Assembly (NCBI GenBank): GCA_026552835.1
Contig: JAPMTY010000013.1
Span: forward strand, 1-17,301
From: Candidatus Methanoperedens sp.
GTDB taxonomy: Archaea > Halobacteriota > Methanosarcinia > Methanosarcinales > Methanoperedenaceae
Direction: 5' to 3'
Length of the DNA stretch: 17,301 nt
Shown here piece after piece: positions 14,781-17,301 of this stretch; position 1 is the stretch's first letter, and each line of letters starts with the position of its first letter. Position numbers and translations under genes: made by a program. Under the pieces are notes generated by a model. The model had not been told where the DNA came from and did not search any database. It worked only from the letters and a program-made list of their open reading frames with translations.

Positions 14781-14847
14781 CACCGCAAAGACGCAGAGGG
14801 CGCAAAGCACAAAGAAAAACCTTTGCGTTCTTAGCGCCTCTGCGGTG
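14781..14847. repeat. Large imperfect palindrome between the ferredoxin and CBS genes
   Basis: The arms 14781-14807 and 14821-14847 are each 27 nt and match at 21 of 27 positions by eye, around a 13-nt loop. The outer parts (CACCGCA / TGCGGTG) and inner parts (GCAAAG / CTTTGC) are exact. It fills most of the 104-nt gap. The sequence resembles a CACCGCAGAGACGCAGAG-type dispersed palindrome that I recall from many unrelated genomes. On the minus strand the loop is T-rich, so it could also end nif transcription or stabilise its mRNA. It has no coding content. Confidence 0.85.
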
Positions 14848-14866
14848 AGCTTCTTTCTCCAGCATG

Positions 14867-15142
14867 TCATATTACTCTGACCTTCGGCTCGCACACAATA
14901 TTCTTCTTCGGGCACCCCCGCGCGCATGCACCGCAGCCGATGCAGTTTTCAGGATGCGCCACGGTCATTACTTTTGCGCCGCAGAAGTCATCGCTGTTGG
15001 GATGGTCGATGTACTCGAACACCCCGCGCCCGCATATCTTGAAGCATTTTCCGCAGCAGCCGCAGTCGTTTATATTGCTTCTCATCACAAAGGTGGGAGT
15101 CCAGCTTCCACCAGAAGCTGTTATTCCAGTGATATATTCCAT
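14867..15142 (-). CDS. Nif-associated 2[4Fe-4S] ferredoxin (ferredoxin III-like)
   Basis: This 91-residue protein matches the nif-specific ferredoxin III (FdxB-type) pattern. It opens ITGITASGGSWTPTFV, the family's characteristic start. The first cluster motif is C27-x2-C30-x2-C33-x3-C37 with an extra C29, ending CFKICGRGVF. The second is C67-x2-C70-x2-C73-x3-C77 (CIGCGACARGCP). Two further cysteines, C54 and C84, are present. It starts 9 nt after the nifK stop, with a GAGGTGG site overlapping that stop, so it belongs to the nif operon. It probably passes electrons to the nitrogenase Fe protein or serves cofactor synthesis. The family name is based on motif and context; the exact role in archaea is not established. 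Confidence 0.85.
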   Translation of the reverse strand: MEYITGITASGGSWTPTFVMRSNINDCGCCGKCFKICGRGVFEYIDHPNSDDFCGAKVMTVAHPENCIGCGACARGCPKKNIVCEPKVRVI

Positions 15143-15151
15143 ATTTCCACC

Positions 15152-16468
15152 TCACTGGTGCAGCTTATTGGGGTCGTACTTGTGCCCCAGGATTGCGTTT
15201 GTCATCTGGTCAAGCAGGTATATCGAGCCGTTGTAGCCAATCATGGAATAACGATACACGCCTACGCGGTCGTACACAGGGAACCCGAAGCGTACAAAAG
15301 GAACGCCCTCATCATCTGCTACATCCTTGCCCTTTGAGTTGCCAAGTATCAGTTCTGTGCCGTGTGTTTTTACAACCTCGTGGAACTCATACAGGTCTGT
15401 ACCTTCAAGGATTTGCGTATCCGTCTTGTATTCACTATTTACTGCCTTTATGTCAGGTGCAAAGTCCTTCTGCTTTGTGGCTGTCATCGCCACCGTTGGG
15501 TTCATGCCTGCTTCAGCGCAGAACCGCACGATAGCGGACACTATATCAGGGTCGCCGAATATTGCGACTTTGCGCCCGAACATGTAGTGATGCACGTCCA
15601 CCATGCTGTCTATCAGGCGCCCGCGCTCCCTGATTATCTCGTCAGGGATCGAAGCGCCGCTTAACTTGCAGATATTCTGTACAAACCTGTCCGTGTTGAT
15701 GACTCCGATGGGCGCAGGGTCAAGCACAGAAGGCACGTTGAACTTGTTCTTGAGATACGTAGCTGCAGAACCTGCTGTCCTGCATATCGCTATTGTGCCC
15801 AGCGAGTTTGCAGAATCCGCGATGTCGGCGAGACTTGTTCCCCCGTCAGGCAATACGGGTTTGTACCCTCCAGGCAATATGGGAGAATCAAGGGTCTCCG
15901 AGATATCGGACAGGAATATGCTTTGCACATTCATTATGCGCAGCATGTTTTTTATCTCCCTGATGTCGCCGGGGTTGATTATTCCAGTGATGATGTTTAT
16001 TTTGTTATTGTGTCCACCCTTTGCTGCCAGCGTTTCCACAAGCGTCCGCAGGGCATTATCATATCCTGTGAGGTGAGTGCCAACATAGCTTGGCGTGGAC
16101 GCGGGGAATATCCTCATAGTATCATCCGCCAGCGCCTTTTTTGCTATCAGTTTCACATCGTCGCCTATGGTCTCGCTCATGCATGTGGTACAGATACCTA
16201 TGGCAGCCGGGTTTAGTCTGGACTTGATGTTCTTTATCGCTTCTGTCAGGTTCTTCGCTCCGCCATATACTGCGGCATCCTCGGCAAGCGATGAAACTGC
16301 AACCTCTGCAGATTCCCTGAAATGCCGTGCGATATTGTAGCGCGGGTAAGTGCTGCATCCCTGCGAGCCATGCACAAGGGGTACACAGCCGTGAACTCCC
16401 ATGTAGGCGAGTATGGCGCCCATTGGCTGACACATCTTGGGCGGGTTAATTGTTACGCTTCGCGCCAT
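15152..16468 (-). CDS. nifK: Nitrogenase MoFe protein beta chain
   Basis: A 438-residue protein, the beta subunit that with NifD binds the P-cluster. The three P-cluster cysteines are recognisable: C13 (KMCQPMGA), C38 (HGSQGCSTY) and C96 (CTTCMSETIGDD). RHFRESAEVAVSSLAEDAAVYGG is the typical segment following the second. The C-terminus has the substrate-channel/Rossmann half ending SIYLLDQMTNAILGHKY. It is shorter than the Azotobacter protein (about 520) and lacks its N-terminal extension, as expected of group III forms, though slightly short even for those (about 450-460). The start directly abuts the nifD stop (no gap), with GGAGGTGA (16474-16481) inside nifD. No G subunit gene lies between, which argues against a VFe or FeFe enzyme. 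A related non-fixing paralogue is possible but the motifs favour NifK. Confidence 0.9.
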   Translation of the reverse strand: MARSVTINPPKMCQPMGAILAYMGVHGCVPLVHGSQGCSTYPRYNIARHFRESAEVAVSSLAEDAAVYGGAKNLTEAIKNIKSRLNPAAIGICTTCMSETIGDDVKLIAKKALADDTMRIFPASTPSYVGTHLTGYDNALRTLVETLAAKGGHNNKINIITGIINPGDIREIKNMLRIMNVQSIFLSDISETLDSPILPGGYKPVLPDGGTSLADIADSANSLGTIAICRTAGSAATYLKNKFNVPSVLDPAPIGVINTDRFVQNICKLSGASIPDEIIRERGRLIDSMVDVHHYMFGRKVAIFGDPDIVSAIVRFCAEAGMNPTVAMTATKQKDFAPDIKAVNSEYKTDTQILEGTDLYEFHEVVKTHGTELILGNSKGKDVADDEGVPFVRFGFPVYDRVGVYRYSMIGYNGSIYLLDQMTNAILGHKYDPNKLHQ

Positions 16469-17301
16469 CTAACTCACCTCCAGTGGTCGGTTTATGAACT
16501 TCCACACAGGGCTGTTGACAGCAACATCAATATCCCTGGCAAAGTTCACGAATCCCTCAAAGCCCGCATAAGGTCCTTCTTCGTAGGAATGCCCGTTGAT
16601 AAAGGGAATGCCAAGCTTGTATGTCAGGTATTTTTCCTTCAAGCCGCCGATAAAGAAATCGGGCTTGAGTTTGACCAGGTATTCCTCTATCTCAAGGGCA
16701 TTGGGATTATCGATGCAGATATGTCCTGGCTTCGCCTTTGCCATGATTTTCTCATAGTCGTCCTTGTGACCGAACGTGGTTGCAGTGAGAATCGGTTCGA
16801 TGCCCAGTTCCCGCATCGGCTCAATCCAGTGCCATGCCCGCGGTGCACCCTGGTATATGAAGCACTTCTTACCCTCTAGTCTCCTTCTATAGTAATCGAT
16901 TTTGGGCTGGTACTTTGCAAGCTCTTCAGCAATCACTTTCTCTGCGTTTTCTTCAAGGTGGAAGAATTTTCCTACATCGCGAAGAGCGTCTGCAGTCTGC
17001 TTCATGCCGAACAGGGACACGTTGATGTATGGGACACCGTACTTTTCCTGGATCATCTTTGCAATATAGGTGGATGACCTCTGGCACTGTACGATATTCA
17101 GCTTTGCCCTGTGCATGGGTGGAATATCATCATAAGAGGCATTGCCTGTAAATACAGAAAGTACCCTCACGCCCATCCTTTCAAAAAGCGGCTTGACTAT
17201 CCAGGCATCGCCGTCGATGTTGAATTCACCGATTATGCACATATCGTAAGGTGTGGTCGTGTCGGGTTCCTCTGTTCCAACCACTTTATCAAACAACGTG
17301 C
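16469..17301 (-). CDS. nifD: Nitrogenase MoFe protein alpha chain, C-terminal part (5' truncated by the window edge)
   Basis: About 277 residues are visible; the frame continues past the right edge, so the P-cluster cysteines are not seen. Both residues that hold the active-site cofactor have counterparts. The cysteine (Azotobacter Cys275) lies in LNIVQCQRSSTYI at 17084-17086, followed by EKYGVPYINVSLFG. The histidine (His442) lies in INGHSYEEGPYAGFEG at 16589-16591, followed by NFARDID and SPVWK. An EFNIDGDAW motif starts the visible part. The AWHW and FGHKDDY segments are shared with Anf/Vnf and group III forms. D and K abut without a G gene, which supports the Mo type. Stop TAG is at 16469-16471. 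Confidence 0.9.
   Translation of the reverse strand, partial: TLFDKVVGTEEPDTTTPYDMCIIGEFNIDGDAWIVKPLFERMGVRVLSVFTGNASYDDIPPMHRAKLNIVQCQRSSTYIAKMIQEKYGVPYINVSLFGMKQTADALRDVGKFFHLEENAEKVIAEELAKYQPKIDYYRRRLEGKKCFIYQGAPRAWHWIEPMRELGIEPILTATTFGHKDDYEKIMAKAKPGHICIDNPNALEIEEYLVKLKPDFFIGGLKEKYLTYKLGIPFINGHSYEEGPYAGFEGFVNFARDIDVAVNSPVWKFINRPLEVS

Noticed and set aside
14864..16340. Several plus-strand open frames opposite the ferredoxin and nifK
   Set aside because: All are shadows of minus-strand genes with clear cysteine motifs; none has a ribosome binding site or recognisable domain.
16469..17301. Vanadium or iron-only nitrogenase alpha chain
   Set aside because: Some motifs (AWHW, FGHKDDY) resemble Anf/Vnf, but nifK abuts with no G subunit gene and the INGHSYEEGPYAGF and SPVWK region fits group III NifD better. 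A tree would be needed to close this.

Overview
The window is best read as a piece of an archaeal genome, most likely Methanosarcinales and possibly a methane-oxidising relative such as the ANME-2d/Methanoperedens group. This is an inference. It rests on the group III-like NifD/NifK sequences, frequent ATA and AGG codons, and a domain in the tail genes that I recall as common in those archaea. No rRNA or other phylogenetic marker is present to settle it.

The left three quarters (1-12901, all + strand) is the distal half of a phage-tail-like contractile injection system, probably of the extracellular (eCIS, Afp/PVC-like) type. In order it holds the end of a PAAR spike-tip gene, a gp25-like baseplate protein, a very large baseplate J-like protein (J1), a second, strongly reduced J-like protein (J2), a tail protein I-like wedge/adaptor, three fibre genes built from GIGT-type beta-helix repeats, and a 76-residue coiled-coil protein. 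Overlapping stops and starts (624-627, 6360-6367) and strong ribosome binding sites suggest a co-transcribed assembly operon. Sheath, tube, LysM, spike, tape-measure and AAA ATPase genes are not in the window and would have to lie upstream of position 1 or elsewhere. No capsid, terminase or integrase is visible.

The right quarter (12923-17301, all - strand) reads from the right edge leftwards: the C-terminal part of nifD, nifK, a nif-type ferredoxin, a large imperfect palindrome, a two-CBS-domain protein, a class I glutamine amidotransferase and a TauE/SafE-type membrane exporter. NifD and NifK form the MoFe nitrogenase core, and the ferredoxin is the nif-associated kind thought to feed electrons to nitrogen fixation. 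The last three genes are tightly packed and may be a separate unit. The two halves converge at 12902-12922.

The most unusual content is in the tail genes. A roughly 85-residue domain occurs three times, once in J1 and twice in J2. One J2 copy interrupts a loop that is uninterrupted in J1. J1 also ends in an Ada-like zinc-binding signature, J2 lacks the whole central part of a normal J protein, and the fibre genes show N-terminal duplication with swapped tips plus dense in-frame tandem repeats.
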